Below are positions 1 to 5,567 of a stretch of 7,157 bases of DNA, in pieces. The stretch comes from an uncultured euryarchaeote (GTDB lineage Archaea; Thermoplasmatota; Poseidoniia; Poseidoniales; Poseidoniaceae): assembly GCA_937897005.1 (NCBI GenBank), contig CALCOQ010000293.1, forward strand, positions 1 through 7,157, read 5' to 3'. The translations under genes and the position numbers were made by a program. The notes under the pieces were generated by a model, which was given only the letters and a program-made list of their open reading frames with translations, had not been told where the DNA came from and did not search any database. Within the stretch, counting starts at the first letter, position 1, and each line of letters starts with the position of its first letter.

Positions 1-1
1 G

Positions 2-391
2 TTGAGAGCAGCAGCAAATGGTGATGATGACCCACATAATCCAGTATATTTCGAGCAGTTGATAACCGCTCTTGGTGGAGAAGCGGTCGAATATGATGGC
101 CGTACCCGCAGCGTCGGTTTCCCCGGTCTTCTCTCACAGGAGAAGACAGCGATGAAGATGACCGCATCGGTGCTTGCGGAAGCCAAGCAGGAAGGTGCCA
201 AGATAATGGCAACTGCTTGCCCATTGTCGCATTTCAATCTCGATGTTTATCAGGTGAAGGCGGGCAGGGTCTCTGGCAAGGATACAAGTATGCCAGTGAT
301 TCATCTTCCTGAATTGGTCGCTTTCGCTCTTGGATACCATGTGACCAGATATGCGCAACTGCGCACCCGTGCTCTGGTCATCGGCGACTGA
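2..391 (+). CDS. C-terminal part of a CCG-domain (HdrB / SdhC-E-like) protein, 5' truncated
   Basis: This is the last 129 or so codons of a gene whose reading frame continues past the left edge; the TTG at position 2 is just the first visible codon. The fold is recognised from the second CCG domain of heterodisulfide reductase subunit B and the related succinate dehydrogenase subunit C/E: an NPVYFEQLITALGGE segment (residues 13-27), a GFPG turn (39-42), then CPLSHFNLDVYQ (73-84) and a C-terminal HLPELVAFALG (101-111). In the family this domain holds a CCG and a CPxC motif that bind an Fe-S cluster or zinc, and the protein serves electron transfer or membrane attachment of the complex. Here CCG reads SVG (37-39) and CPLC reads CPLS, so only Cys73 remains. 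It may therefore be a structural or altered-cofactor paralogue. Which complex it belongs to cannot be told, because the upstream genes are missing. Confidence 0.7.
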   Translation: MRAAANGDDDPHNPVYFEQLITALGGEAVEYDGRTRSVGFPGLLSQEKTAMKMTASVLAEAKQEGAKIMATACPLSHFNLDVYQVKAGRVSGKDTSMPVIHLPELVAFALGYHVTRYAQLRTRALVIGD

Positions 392-395
392 TTGT

Positions 396-1196
396 TCAGT
401 CGCTTGTGTTGCTGACCATTCGCCTGAATCTCAATGCTGCTGCGGGGCTGAGCCCAGCTCTACACAGAGTTATTTCATCGGCCTCCAGAATGGTTCCAAG
501 GTTGCTCAGATTTCCCAACAATCTCTTCGAGAGTCTCGGCCCGATCCCTGGAAATGAGCGAAGGACCCTCAGCTCAGCTTCATTCATCTTGGTATTCCTT
601 GCCACAGTCGTAGTTTCATCTTGGCAGATTCCATCCAACATCTTCTGTACTGAATCAAGACACCGTTTCTCTTCATTCATCAATACCCTGCCACTGCCTG
701 GACGTTGGAATTCAGAATATCTTGAAAGTGACATGTTACAGACTTCTTCTTCCATCCGTTTCAATCTCGTTGCCAGCGTCTGGAATACTCTCATTGAAAT
801 GCGACGTTCACGGTTGGCGATCAATTCGATGACGGCAAGAGTTTCCTCTGCATCACGGGTATGAAGAGTCGGAACTCCAGATTCTATCGCAATCGTTGCC
901 AAGGCACCATTCAATGCATTTCTATGCATCATCTCGAGATGTCCTTCCTCGCCCTCGATCAACAATATCGGGCATGGAGATTTGGCACGGATCCTATGTG
1001 CTTGTTTGAACAATCGACCATCCATGAGTGAGCGGCAAAGGTCAGAGTATCGCTTGCGTTCGATCAATACTCTATCCCCGATTTCAATATCTCCGACCTC
1101 AAGAGTGACTACATCGAATTCGATTGAAGAATTCTGAAAATGTCTGGCCAAGGGTGTATGCATCTCCCTATGGTCGATCCGCACCAGCGGTCTCAT
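396..1196 (-). CDS. ERCC4/XPF-type structure-specific endonuclease with C-terminal HhH (nuclease half of a split Hef)
   Basis: This 266-residue protein carries the XPF/Mus81/Hef nuclease signature GDXnERKX3D: Gly35-Asp36, then Glu46-Arg47-Lys48 and Asp52, after an N-terminal VRIDHRE (5-11). Residues 1-130 form the whole ERCC4 domain, including RLFKQAHRI (61-69) and the LNGALATIAIESGVPTL strand-helix (95-111). Residues 209-240 are a helix-hairpin-helix (SFPGIGPRLSKRLL). The family cuts 3'-flap, fork and other branched DNA with divalent metal and usually acts as a dimer. Oddities are a linker of about 75 residues (131-205) between the nuclease and HhH, and a second HhH hairpin (around AGLSPAAALR, 247-256) that has lost the usual GIG-type turn. 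The gene starts inside the helicase stop (ATGA) behind a purine-rich RBS, so the two are probably translated together. It ends 4 bp from the convergent CCG-domain gene. Confidence 0.9.
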   Translation of the reverse strand: MRPLVRIDHREMHTPLARHFQNSSIEFDVVTLEVGDIEIGDRVLIERKRYSDLCRSLMDGRLFKQAHRIRAKSPCPILLIEGEEGHLEMMHRNALNGALATIAIESGVPTLHTRDAEETLAVIELIANRERRISMRVFQTLATRLKRMEEEVCNMSLSRYSEFQRPGSGRVLMNEEKRCLDSVQKMLDGICQDETTTVARNTKMNEAELRVLRSFPGIGPRLSKRLLGNLSNLGTILEADEITLCRAGLSPAAALRFRRMVSNTSD

Positions 1197-3052
1197 CTTT
1201 CCTCCCCCTCACGCGCATCAAGGATGGGCTTCGTCCAGTCCCCCTCCTCGATCTGCGCAGCATCTTCTGCCTTGGGCGCTGGCATGAAGGAATCAATACT
1301 CATCTGCTGACGTGGTCTCAGTTGTTCTGGTCTGACTGAAGGAATGGTCTTTTTTCGCTGCCTGCCTCTTGTTGTGGCCTCTTTCTGTAGAACTTCCTTC
1401 TCCTTCAATTCTGGAGCCAGACGTTCATGTTCTTCCAACATCCAAGTGCCAGCACTGTAGTTGGATGAATCAACTAGTATTGAGAACGATTTCAGCCGAT
1501 TTTCGATACTGTCATCGATCAGGGTTCTCGGCATTCGCCTTCTGATCTTTGCCAATACACGATGCATCTTGGCTTCACGAGCCATAGACGCGTGCCGAAT
1601 CCCTTCATCTCTGGTATCCTCTGCTACCAGAACCACAACCTGTCCTTCTCTGTGGCGTGCTGTTCTTCCCCGTCTCTGGATGGTTCGAATCTCACTGGCG
1701 ACAGGTTCGTGGAAGATGACTAGGTCAGCGCTTGGAACATCGAGTCCTTCTTCTCCAACCGAGGTGGCGATCAATACGTTGCTTTGGCCGTCTTTGAAGC
1801 GTTGTAATCTAGTCACCTGCTCTTTCTGAGAGAGGCCTTTCCCTCCTTTCTTTGCTTGCCCGAAGAACTTCTCTGGTCGAACTCCATCGATATCTGACAA
1901 TTCTGCTTCGACAACATCCATGGTATCTCTGAAATTGGTGAAGATGATTATCCGACATTCTGGCGATAGTTTCAATTTCTTCTCAACCAATTCTCGTATA
2001 TGTTCCATCTTTGGATGAATCGGGTTCTGGCTGTTCAGGGATGTGATCAAACCACGTATTTGAGGCATCCCGATGAATCGTGCTTGCTTCCGGTCTCCTT
2101 CTCTGCTCGCCACTTCTGCTCTTTCCAGATACCTCAAGGCAGTCATCGGACCTTGTGCCAGAAGCAGTCCGAGCAACGTATGTATCCGTATCGTGTCAGC
2201 ATTCAGTTTGGCAGCATTGTAGCCCTGTGGGTTACCTCGACTTATCGCCATGCTGATGCGTCTCTGCCCTTCGCGAAGCACCTTCATTCCCACAGGGCCA
2301 GTTCCAGGGATGAATCCCATTCTACGCAACTTGTCTAGATGTACCTCGATCAGTTCCTCTATCGGCGCTGCCAGCGACCTGATGTCTTCAGGGATCTGTA
2401 ATCTCAATTCGGTCACTTCCATCGCTTGTGAATATGGTGCCAATAATGGATCATTGCTCTGAAGAGAATGAATACGCTCGATACCCAATCTCTCAATGAC
2501 CTCCCGCACCAATGTCTCGTTGGAGCCGGGGCTGGCTGTACAGGCGAGAATCATTCCATCTCCCACCGAGGAACGGTAGAGGTCCCCAACCTGGGCCATC
2601 GCATGGTTTCCGGTGGAATGATGCGCTTCATCGAAAACAATGAGGTCGATGGTTGAGAGATTCAGGGTGCCACGTTGGGTATCGTTTCGGATTATCTGAG
2701 GAGTGGTGACTATTACTCTCGCATCAGCCATCATCTTTTCTCTCTTCTGCCAATCGTGACTGCCACTCACTCGCACGATAGCATCCTTGTCGATCGAAAG
2801 AACTCGTTGCAGGTCATTCAGGTGTTGGTCGACCAATGGGTTGGTGGGTGCCACAAGGATGGCTCTTCCTCCGTCGTTCAGTGCTTCGGCAATGGCCATC
2901 CATTCGATGGCGGTCTTACCTTGTCCAGTGGGGAGCACAACAAGAGTTGGTTGTGAGAGACATTTACGCAAAGCATCCAACTGATGGGCTCTTGCTTCGA
3001 CTGTGGTAGCCATCAGGTTCTGATGTTCTACCGTAGCCACCATGTCGCCCAC
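1193..3052 (-). CDS. hef: Hef/FANCM-like SF2 DNA helicase (helicase half of a split Hef)
   Basis: This 619-residue superfamily 2 helicase has all main motifs: a Q-like RAHQLDALRK (21-30), Walker A PTGQGKT (41-47), Ia LVAPTNPLVDQH (66-77), DEAH box (141-144), motif III TAS (172-174), motif IV FTNFRDT (371-377), motif V ATSVGEEGLDVP (429-440) and motif VI QRRGRTAR (459-466). Residues of about 206-355 form a helical insert between the RecA lobes, as in Hef and FANCM/Mph1. The family remodels stalled forks and branched DNA. Unlike one-chain Hef, the protein stops after a charged, probably disordered tail (541-619), and the nuclease is a separate overlapping gene. The tail holds a PIP-like motif (583-590). 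The start is taken as GTG at 3052; ATG at 3043 or 3013 is also possible, and no strong Shine-Dalgarno sequence decides. Function by family is solid; the exact start is not. Confidence 0.92.
   Translation of the reverse strand: MGDMVATVEHQNLMATTVEARAHQLDALRKCLSQPTLVVLPTGQGKTAIEWMAIAEALNDGGRAILVAPTNPLVDQHLNDLQRVLSIDKDAIVRVSGSHDWQKREKMMADARVIVTTPQIIRNDTQRGTLNLSTIDLIVFDEAHHSTGNHAMAQVGDLYRSSVGDGMILACTASPGSNETLVREVIERLGIERIHSLQSNDPLLAPYSQAMEVTELRLQIPEDIRSLAAPIEELIEVHLDKLRRMGFIPGTGPVGMKVLREGQRRISMAISRGNPQGYNAAKLNADTIRIHTLLGLLLAQGPMTALRYLERAEVASREGDRKQARFIGMPQIRGLITSLNSQNPIHPKMEHIRELVEKKLKLSPECRIIIFTNFRDTMDVVEAELSDIDGVRPEKFFGQAKKGGKGLSQKEQVTRLQRFKDGQSNVLIATSVGEEGLDVPSADLVIFHEPVASEIRTIQRRGRTARHREGQVVVLVAEDTRDEGIRHASMAREAKMHRVLAKIRRRMPRTLIDDSIENRLKSFSILVDSSNYSAGTWMLEEHERLAPELKEKEVLQKEATTRGRQRKKTIPSVRPEQLRPRQQMSIDSFMPAPKAEDAAQIEEGDWTKPILDAREGEER
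1201..1208 (-). promoter_or_regulatory. Internal ribosome-binding site for the ERCC4 nuclease
   Basis: On the minus strand the sequence GGGGGAGG lies 4 nt before the nuclease ATG (1196-1194). It sits within the last helicase codons, where it encodes part of the C-terminal REGEER. The nuclease frame has an in-frame TGA at 1211-1209, just upstream, so the frame cannot be joined to the helicase and the ATG is the real start. This argues that the two genes are truly separate and translationally coupled. Confidence 0.7.
1283..1306 (-). other. Candidate PCNA-interacting (PIP-like) motif in the helicase tail
   Basis: Helicase residues 583-590 read QMSIDSFM, matching the PIP-box pattern Q-x-x-hydrophobic-x-x-aromatic except that the last position is Met instead of an aromatic residue. 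It lies in a charged, Pro/Gln-rich tail with no folded domain, as expected for a clamp-binding peptide. In Thermococcus the disordered linker between the Hef helicase and nuclease binds PCNA, and this tail is the equivalent position. The match is imperfect, so this is an inference. Confidence 0.4.
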
Positions 3053-3219
3053 TTTCTCAAGGTGGGGGTCGAAGGTATGTCAATGATGATGTCACAGAGA
3101 AGGTTGAAAGTGAAGGTCAAGAGACTCCCGAATATCGGCTCAGGCCAACGATTCCGGACACCGTCCATACCGATGTACTCATAAAGGAGAGGAAGGTCCC
3201 GAAGCCGCTCAAAGGGTGA
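3037..3219 (+). other. Coding-like open stretch without an initiation codon (possible gene remnant)
   Basis: In the frame ending with TGA at 3217-3219 the sequence is open from 3037. From about 3076 it reads like a real protein, with strongly purine-biased first codon positions (about 34 of 47 by hand count) and segments such as EYRLRPTIPDTVHTDVLI and KERKVPKPLKG. There is no ATG, GTG or TTG in this frame. ATG codons at 3077, 3083, 3086 and 3089 lie in the neighbouring frame behind a GGTGGGGG purine run, so a one-base insertion near 3092 would join a start to this frame. It could be a small gene with a frameshift, the tail of a decayed gene, or chance. I do not recognise the product. Confidence 0.25.
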
Positions 3220-3261
3220 GCAGCCAGTCGCAACGGGCAATCCTCAGGACCCCGAAACCCG

Positions 3262-3278
3262 ATCCCCATTCGTGGGAT
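3262..3278 (+). other. UUCG tetraloop hairpin in the uL3 leader
   Basis: CCCA and TGGG enclose the stable tetraloop TTCG, and the stem extends by AT/AT around one bulged C. It is the first clear hairpin of the leader and reads as an RNA structure on the plus strand, in the same direction as the operon. Confidence 0.5.
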
Positions 3279-3357
3279 GGGGCCGGCGACACGGCTGTTC
3301 CTTCGCTCTTTGGGCCGGTGCGGGCCCTGCTCCGCAGGCACCTGCAACGTTAACCCA

Positions 3358-3362
3358 GGAGG
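3358..3362 (+). promoter_or_regulatory. Shine-Dalgarno site of uL3
   Basis: GGAGG lies 7 nt before the ATG at 3370. It decides the start of uL3: the longer frame from the ATG at 3277 would add 31 residues of non-family sequence encoded by the hairpin leader, while the ATG at 3370 gives the usual archaeal uL3 N-terminus. Confidence 0.85.
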
Positions 3363-3369
3363 CAGAAAA

Positions 3370-4389
3370 ATGGCCAAGAGACACCACCCACGCCGTGGAA
3401 GCATGGCGTTCAGCCCTCGTGGTAGGGCCCGTCGTCACTTTGGTCGAATCAAGTCCTGGCCTACAAGTGATGCCGATGAGATTCGCGTCCAAGGCTTCGC
3501 CGGCTGGAAGGCTGGAATGACTCACGTCTTGGTGCGCGATACCAATCCAAAATCAACCAGTGCCGGACAAGAGGTCCGAGTTCCGGTGACGGTGGTCGAG
3601 GTTCCAGCGATGATGGTTCTCGGTGTCCGTGGATACAGAATGACTCCCTATGGCAAGCAGACTGCTGGAGAGGCATGGTTGGAGAGCGGTGCTCTCATCG
3701 AGGCTTTCCCTGACATTTCCCGCAGAATTCCAGAACCCAAGGAACACGAATCTGACAAGCACTTCGAGGCTTTGTCTGAAGAGGACCTGAGCGAGGTTCG
3801 TCTTATCGTCGCCACCCAGCCGAACAAGGTATCCGGTTCACCCAGCAAGACTCCAGAGGTGATGGAACTTGGGCTGACCGGTGGAAACACTAGCGCTCAA
3901 CTTGAGTGGGCCAGAGAACAACTCGGTGAGGAGATCGGTATTGACAAGGTCTACCAAGAAGGTACATTCGTCGACGTTGTTGGAATCACCAAGGGATTTG
4001 GATTCCAAGGTGTCATTCGCCGTTTCGGTGGAAAGTTGCTATCTCACAAGAACAGCAAGCGTCGACGCCAGCATGGAAACCTTGGAGACAAGGGAACAGG
4101 ATATGTCAGGAAGACTTTGCGTCAAGCCGGACAGAAGGGTTTCCACCAGCGCACTGAATTCAACAAGAGCATTCTACGTATATCTGAGCCAGAGGAGAAT
4201 GAGATAACTCCTGCTGGTGGTTTCCTCAATTATGGAGAAGTCTCGAATCATTACATGTTGATCAAGGGGAGTCTGCCCGGTCCAGCAAAGCGATTGGTTC
4301 GCCTGCGTGATGCTGTTCGAGCAGACAACAAGCCTCACCATCCAGTCGACATAACATATGTGAGCACTGCATCCAAACAGGGGGTCTGA
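3370..4389 (+). CDS. rpl3: Large ribosomal subunit protein uL3 (L3)
   Basis: This 339-residue protein is uL3, an early 23S rRNA-binding protein near the peptidyl transferase centre and the factor-binding region; it is among the first assembled into the large subunit. The archaeal N-terminus MAKRHHPRRGSMAFSPRGRA (1-20) is clear. The C-terminal half has the family core: GFGFQGVIRRFG (209-220), a basic HKNSKRRRQHGNLG stretch (226-239), AGQKGFHQRTEFNK (253-266), PAGGFLNYGE (281-290) and GSLPGPAKR (300-308). The length is typical for archaea. The start at 3370 is set by GGAGG and by the family N-terminus. It is the first gene of the operon and stops 2 nt before uL4, so the two are surely co-transcribed and probably coupled. 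The acidic middle (about 100-190) is the usual archaeal/eukaryotic-type insertion. Confidence 0.97.
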   Translation: MAKRHHPRRGSMAFSPRGRARRHFGRIKSWPTSDADEIRVQGFAGWKAGMTHVLVRDTNPKSTSAGQEVRVPVTVVEVPAMMVLGVRGYRMTPYGKQTAGEAWLESGALIEAFPDISRRIPEPKEHESDKHFEALSEEDLSEVRLIVATQPNKVSGSPSKTPEVMELGLTGGNTSAQLEWAREQLGEEIGIDKVYQEGTFVDVVGITKGFGFQGVIRRFGGKLLSHKNSKRRRQHGNLGDKGTGYVRKTLRQAGQKGFHQRTEFNKSILRISEPEENEITPAGGFLNYGEVSNHYMLIKGSLPGPAKRLVRLRDAVRADNKPHHPVDITYVSTASKQGV

Positions 4390-4391
4390 AG

Positions 4392-5273
4392 TTGAAGGCA
4401 GCAGTATTCCATATCACCAACGAGATCACACAGGATCAGGTCGAAGCCGGCCGCCTGCAGGAGATCTACGATATCAGTATCGAAGCTGGAAAGAAAGTGA
4501 ATCTTCCAAGTGCCTTTGAGTCTGAGATCCGTTCCGATGTCATTCGCAAGGCGGTTCGTGTCGCCCGTGCCAATCGTCGTCAGGCCTATGGTTCCAAGCA
4601 GCAGAAGGGCAAGAAGCGCCCAATGCCCGGAATGCGCCACTCGGTCGAGTGGTGGGGCAAGGGACGTGGTGTTTCTCGTATCATGAGAAAAACAGGTATG
4701 AAGACTGGTGCCCAGAATCCACACACTCGTGGTGGGCGCCGTGCTCACGGCCCGAAGGTCGAGAAGGACTGGAGCATGTCAATGAACACCACCGAGCGCC
4801 GTTTCGCAAGGGATAGTGCTCTAGCAGCAACCACTGACCGGGAGACCGTTTCTGGTCGTGGACATCAGTTCCATGAGGAGATTGACACCCTACCTATCAT
4901 CATCGGTGATTACACCGAGGTTCGTGATGAGGGTGAAGAGAGAATTGACATCGAGGTATTCAGCCTTGAGCACGCTACTCGCAAGTTGATCGCCGTTCTT
5001 GAGAGTCTTGGACTTGGAGATGACCTTGAGAGAGCACGAAGAGGCCGCAAGGTCAGAGCGGGCAAAGGAAAGATGCGCGGTCGCCGCCATCGAACCCCCA
5101 AGAGTGTCCTCGTGGTCGTTTCTCAGAAATCCGGTTTGGCAAAGGCTGGAGGAAACATTCCTGGCGTCGATGTGGTCGCTGTCAAGGATCTTTCAGCCGA
5201 GGACCTCGCTCCCGGTGGAGATATTGGAAGACTGACCGTTTTCACGAAGAAAGCGGTGGAGGAGCTCGTTTGA
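4392..5273 (+). CDS. rpl4: Large ribosomal subunit protein uL4 (L4)
   Basis: This 293-residue protein is uL4, which binds domain I/II of 23S rRNA and sends a long loop into the exit-tunnel constriction. Family marks are IRKAVRVARANRRQAYG (51-67), the glycine- and arginine-rich tunnel loop (about 68-122, with MRHSVEWWGKGRGVSR and TRGGRRAHGPK), and GRKVRAGKGKMRGRRHR (218-234). It is somewhat longer than many archaeal homologues; part of the extra length is near the N-terminus (about residues 9-38). The start appears to be TTG at 4392, only 2 nt after the uL3 stop and behind GGGGGT (4380-4385). No in-frame ATG or GTG lies close by, and this start gives a family-like N-terminus. It is the only gene of the operon without an ATG start and without a GAGGTG site. 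The bacterial counterpart represses its own S10 operon; whether this one does is unknown. Confidence 0.96.
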   Translation: MKAAVFHITNEITQDQVEAGRLQEIYDISIEAGKKVNLPSAFESEIRSDVIRKAVRVARANRRQAYGSKQQKGKKRPMPGMRHSVEWWGKGRGVSRIMRKTGMKTGAQNPHTRGGRRAHGPKVEKDWSMSMNTTERRFARDSALAATTDRETVSGRGHQFHEEIDTLPIIIGDYTEVRDEGEERIDIEVFSLEHATRKLIAVLESLGLGDDLERARRGRKVRAGKGKMRGRRHRTPKSVLVVVSQKSGLAKAGGNIPGVDVVAVKDLSAEDLAPGGDIGRLTVFTKKAVEELV

Positions 5274-5279
5274 GGTGAT
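5272..5279 (+). promoter_or_regulatory. Shine-Dalgarno site of uL23, overlapping the uL4 stop codon
   Basis: GAGGTGAT is fully complementary to the AUCACCUC 3' end of archaeal 16S rRNA. Its first GA belongs to the uL4 stop codon TGA (5271-5273). The uL23 ATG follows at 5283, so a terminating ribosome sits on the next start signal. Confidence 0.85.
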
Positions 5280-5282
5280 ATC

Positions 5283-5555
5283 ATGGATCCATACAAAGTG
5301 ATAATCGCCCCATGGTTGACAGAGAAGTCGCTGGAAGCAAGAACTAATTCTGAATATGATGTTCGCAACCGTTTGGAGTTCCTCGTTCACCGAAGCGCCA
5401 CAAAGGCAGATATCGCCAAAGCGGTTGAACGGCTCTTCGATGTCAAGGTCGCCAAGGTCAATACTCGTAATGAGAAGACTGGCAAGCACGCCAGCGTCAA
5501 GTTGGCTGAAGGATACGATGCTGAAGAAGCAGCACTCAAGTTGGGAGCACTCTGA
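5283..5555 (+). CDS. rpl23: Large ribosomal subunit protein uL23 (L23)
   Basis: This 90-residue protein is uL23, which sits at the rim of the exit tunnel and is a docking site for nascent-chain factors such as SRP. The family pattern is visible throughout: P10-x-x-TEKS (13-16), LEFLVHRSATKADIAKAVERLF (31-52), DVKVAKVNT (53-61) and the closing VKLAEGYDAEEAALKLG (72-88). The length agrees with archaeal homologues, which lack the bacterial tunnel loop. The ATG at 5283 follows a perfect GAGGTGAT that overlaps the uL4 stop. It ends 9 to 12 nt before uL2 and belongs to the same transcript. Confidence 0.96.
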   Translation: MDPYKVIIAPWLTEKSLEARTNSEYDVRNRLEFLVHRSATKADIAKAVERLFDVKVAKVNTRNEKTGKHASVKLAEGYDAEEAALKLGAL

Positions 5556-5556
5556 T

Positions 5557-5562
5557 GAGGTG
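5557..5562 (+). promoter_or_regulatory. Shine-Dalgarno site of uL2
   Basis: GAGGTG follows the uL23 stop (5553-5555) directly after one T. Two ATG codons come next, at 5565 and 5568. The 5-nt gap to 5568 equals the gap at uL23 and uS19, while 5565 leaves only 2 nt, so the spacing favours 5568. Confidence 0.75.
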
Positions 5563-5567
5563 GTATG

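Larger units (their letters stand above)
3220..3369 (+). promoter_or_regulatory. GC-rich structured leader of the ribosomal protein operon
   Basis: This stretch has no convincing gene and sits directly before uL3. Positions 3247-3345 are about 71% G+C by hand count, clearly richer than the flanking genes. Visible hairpins are a UUCG-capped stem at 3262-3278 (CCCA/TGGG core), GCCG/CGGC at 3282-3295, GGGCC/GGCCC at 3312-3327, and CCTGC/GCAGG at 3326-3338. A second CCTGC at 3341-3345 and a GGTGC/GCACC pairing (3317-3321 with 3338-3342) offer alternative folds. This is the position expected of a 5' untranslated region that could carry translational autoregulation by a ribosomal protein, but no known element was identified. 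No clear TATA box was seen upstream; a weak candidate is CTCATAAA near 3178-3185. Confidence 0.45.

Noticed and set aside
406..864. Plus-strand open frame of 152 codons inside the nuclease gene
   Set aside because: It is antisense to a clear ERCC4 nuclease, and its translation shows no recognisable family or RBS.
1193..1211. Sequencing frameshift that broke a single hef gene
   Set aside because: The nuclease frame has its own stop, RBS and ATG immediately at the junction, which a random error would not create.
3124..3185. TATA-box promoters for the divergent units (AATATC at 3131, CTCATAAA at 3178)
   Set aside because: Both are weak matches without a clear BRE; not strong enough to annotate as promoters.
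3189..3199. Resemblance of GAGGAAGGTCC to the conserved GAGGAAAGTCC element of RNase P RNA
   Set aside because: The match is inexact and no downstream ACAGAA-type partner or matching P4 helix was found before or within uL3.
3277..3369. N-terminal extension of uL3 from the ATG at 3277
   Set aside because: The extra 31 residues have no likeness to uL3, lie over the GC-rich hairpin region and lack an RBS; GGAGG before the ATG at 3370 gives the family N-terminus.
3247..3369. SRP (7S) RNA in the GC-rich leader
   Set aside because: Some short runs resemble an Alu-domain fold, but the conserved helix 8 GGAAGG/AGCAGC-type loop was not found on either strand and the region is too short before uL3.
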